From an uncultured Succinivibrionaceae bacterium (GTDB lineage: Bacteria > Pseudomonadota > Gammaproteobacteria > Enterobacterales > Succinivibrionaceae): 64,000 bases of DNA. A program made the translations under genes and the position numbers. The notes beneath the pieces are model-generated. The model worked only from the letters and a program-made list of their open reading frames with translations, had not been told where the DNA came from and searched no databases. The stretch is from assembly GCA_949286015.1 (NCBI GenBank), contig CASEBB010000045.1:1-64000 (forward strand). The letters are read 5' to 3'. Shown in pieces: positions 63,072 to 64,000 of this stretch (its first letter is position 1; each line of letters starts with the position of its first letter).

Positions 63072-64000
63072 AGGAAGAAATCCTGATAGCGGAGTACAAA
63101 GCAATGATAGAGTACCGCCATCATAAGTGGTGACAAGTGCAAACGCAAGCGGTAAGAGTGTCTGGGAGTGGCGTGGAGTGGCGTGGAGTGACAGGAGCAC
63201 AAAGCGAAGGCGCAGGGAGTATGGAGTGAGAGCCGTGCGGAAACAGGGGCTGCTGTAAGCGCAAGCGCTTAGTGTACAGAAGTTTTGTGAAGCAAACTTG
63301 TGGGGAGCTAAATCTGGTTTTCTTGCGCTATAACGATGCATAGTTGTGAACAAAGGGTGCAGAGCTTCCTTGCAGCAAAAGCAGCAAAAAGAGCCTTTGT
63401 ATCGTGTTTTTGCTCGCGGAGCTATCCTTAGTTGCTCACGTGGCTACGGTGCATAAAATGTGGATTTCGTGCTGTAACTGCGTATGGTGCTAGGTGGCGG
63501 GAGCGTGTGCGTGGTAGTGGGGGTAAATACAGGGGGAGCTTAAGAGGCAGGCACAAAGCAGATCTTGATTAGGGCCACTTGCCAGCGCTAGCGGCGGCAT
63601 AGTGCTATACAGCGCAGCGCGGTCAGACCAAGAGGCAGGACGCTTTGCAGGTGGAGGCTGCAGCTGATGCAGGGTAGGTAATCTAAAAGCGCCTGACGGC
63701 GCCTTATCTCGAAGGTACGAACTGTGCGGTCACGTGCCACCTGAGAGTAACAACTACCCTCAGCAGCCTTTTGCCGTGGTAACTGCCATCAAGCTCATGC
63801 TCTCTAAGGTAGTTTTGCCTTACCTGAGGCTTAAACCGCGCAGAAAGCATGATGACAGTGGTGGTGATTAGTAGCCAACTACCTCTAAGGGGGAGTCGAC
63901 AGCACTGGTTGCGAAAGTAGCGACTCTGCTGCCACCTCCTCTCAAGGTAAAACACCGGATTGTAGGCAGTTACCTCATTTGGGAAAGGACTAACGTCTGC
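63072..64000. other. Intergenic to window end with interrupted repeat
   Basis: No gene supported. The last ~310 bases are an expanded family 3 repeat. Text near 63173-63190 contains a short tandem duplication (GTGGCGTGGA). Confidence 0.5.
63675..63981 (+). repeat. Dispersed nested-hairpin repeat, family 3 copy 3, interrupted
   Basis: The left half (AGGTAATCTA..GCGCCTGACGGCGCCTTATC) and right half (CTCTCAAGGTAAAACACCGG, then TGTAGGCAGTTACCTC) match copies 1 and 2, but ~190 extra bases lie between them, themselves rich in CTGAGAGTA/TACCCTCAG-type dyads. It may be a nested or composite copy. Confidence 0.7.

Overview
The window reads as chromosomal DNA of an anaerobic gammaproteobacterium. My best guess is the family Succinivibrionaceae (Succinivibrio/Anaerobiospirillum type). 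This is inferred from enterobacterial-type housekeeping operons combined with a 2-hydroxyacyl-CoA-dehydratase-activase-like giant protein, a TRAP transporter beside glucuronate isomerase, and proteins interrupted by Ala/Ser/Thr/Gln-rich low-complexity stretches. Base composition is moderate, intergenic spaces are long (300-1400 bp), and Leu is often TTA in conserved genes.

Layout. 1-2.7 kb: two paralogous proteins of unknown, possibly transposase-like type, the first cut by the window edge. 3-4.3 kb (minus): zapA and 5-formyl-THF cyclo-ligase. 5.4-9.2 kb: rluB and a TerC/CBS/CorC membrane protein. 9.7-15.1 kb (minus): a hexuronate locus, TRAP dctP-dctQ-dctM then uxaC, with three 16-bp operator-like repeats and competing stem-loops in the spacers. 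16.5 kb: secreted protein of unknown function. 17.5-26.7 kb: yceD-rpmF-plsX-fabH-fabD-fabG-acpP-fabF in canonical order but widely spaced, with internal promoters and terminators. 27.3-30.8 kb: an orphan maltose-acetyltransferase N-domain, a GntR/FCD regulator and asnS. 31.3-32.6 kb: lipoprotein plus membrane protein pair. 33.3-35.8 kb: yeiH exporter and its LysR-type regulator. 36-37.8 kb and 61.4-63.1 kb: two chemoreceptors. 38.8-39.2 kb: a promoter-to-terminator transcript that I propose is 6S RNA. 39.4-44.9 kb: rimP-nusA-infB, then rbfA. 45.4-47.9 kb: NCS2 purine permease and HD-domain protein. 48-53.8 kb (minus): 1910-residue double-ATPase activase fusion. 55.2-59.1 kb: nadK and recN. 59.7-61.1 kb: GNAT acetyltransferase overlapping dapB.

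The intergenic regions carry at least three dispersed repeat families. One is a 140-bp element with perfect 18-bp terminal inverted repeats and a 5-bp target duplication. The second is a 122-bp element with perfect 16-bp ends. The third is a roughly 125-bp nested-hairpin repeat. I found no tRNA, rRNA, CRISPR array, prophage or complete IS. The most notable items are the 6S RNA candidate at a non-canonical locus, the MITE-like families, the operator array in the TRAP operon, and the low-complexity insertions in otherwise conserved enzymes.
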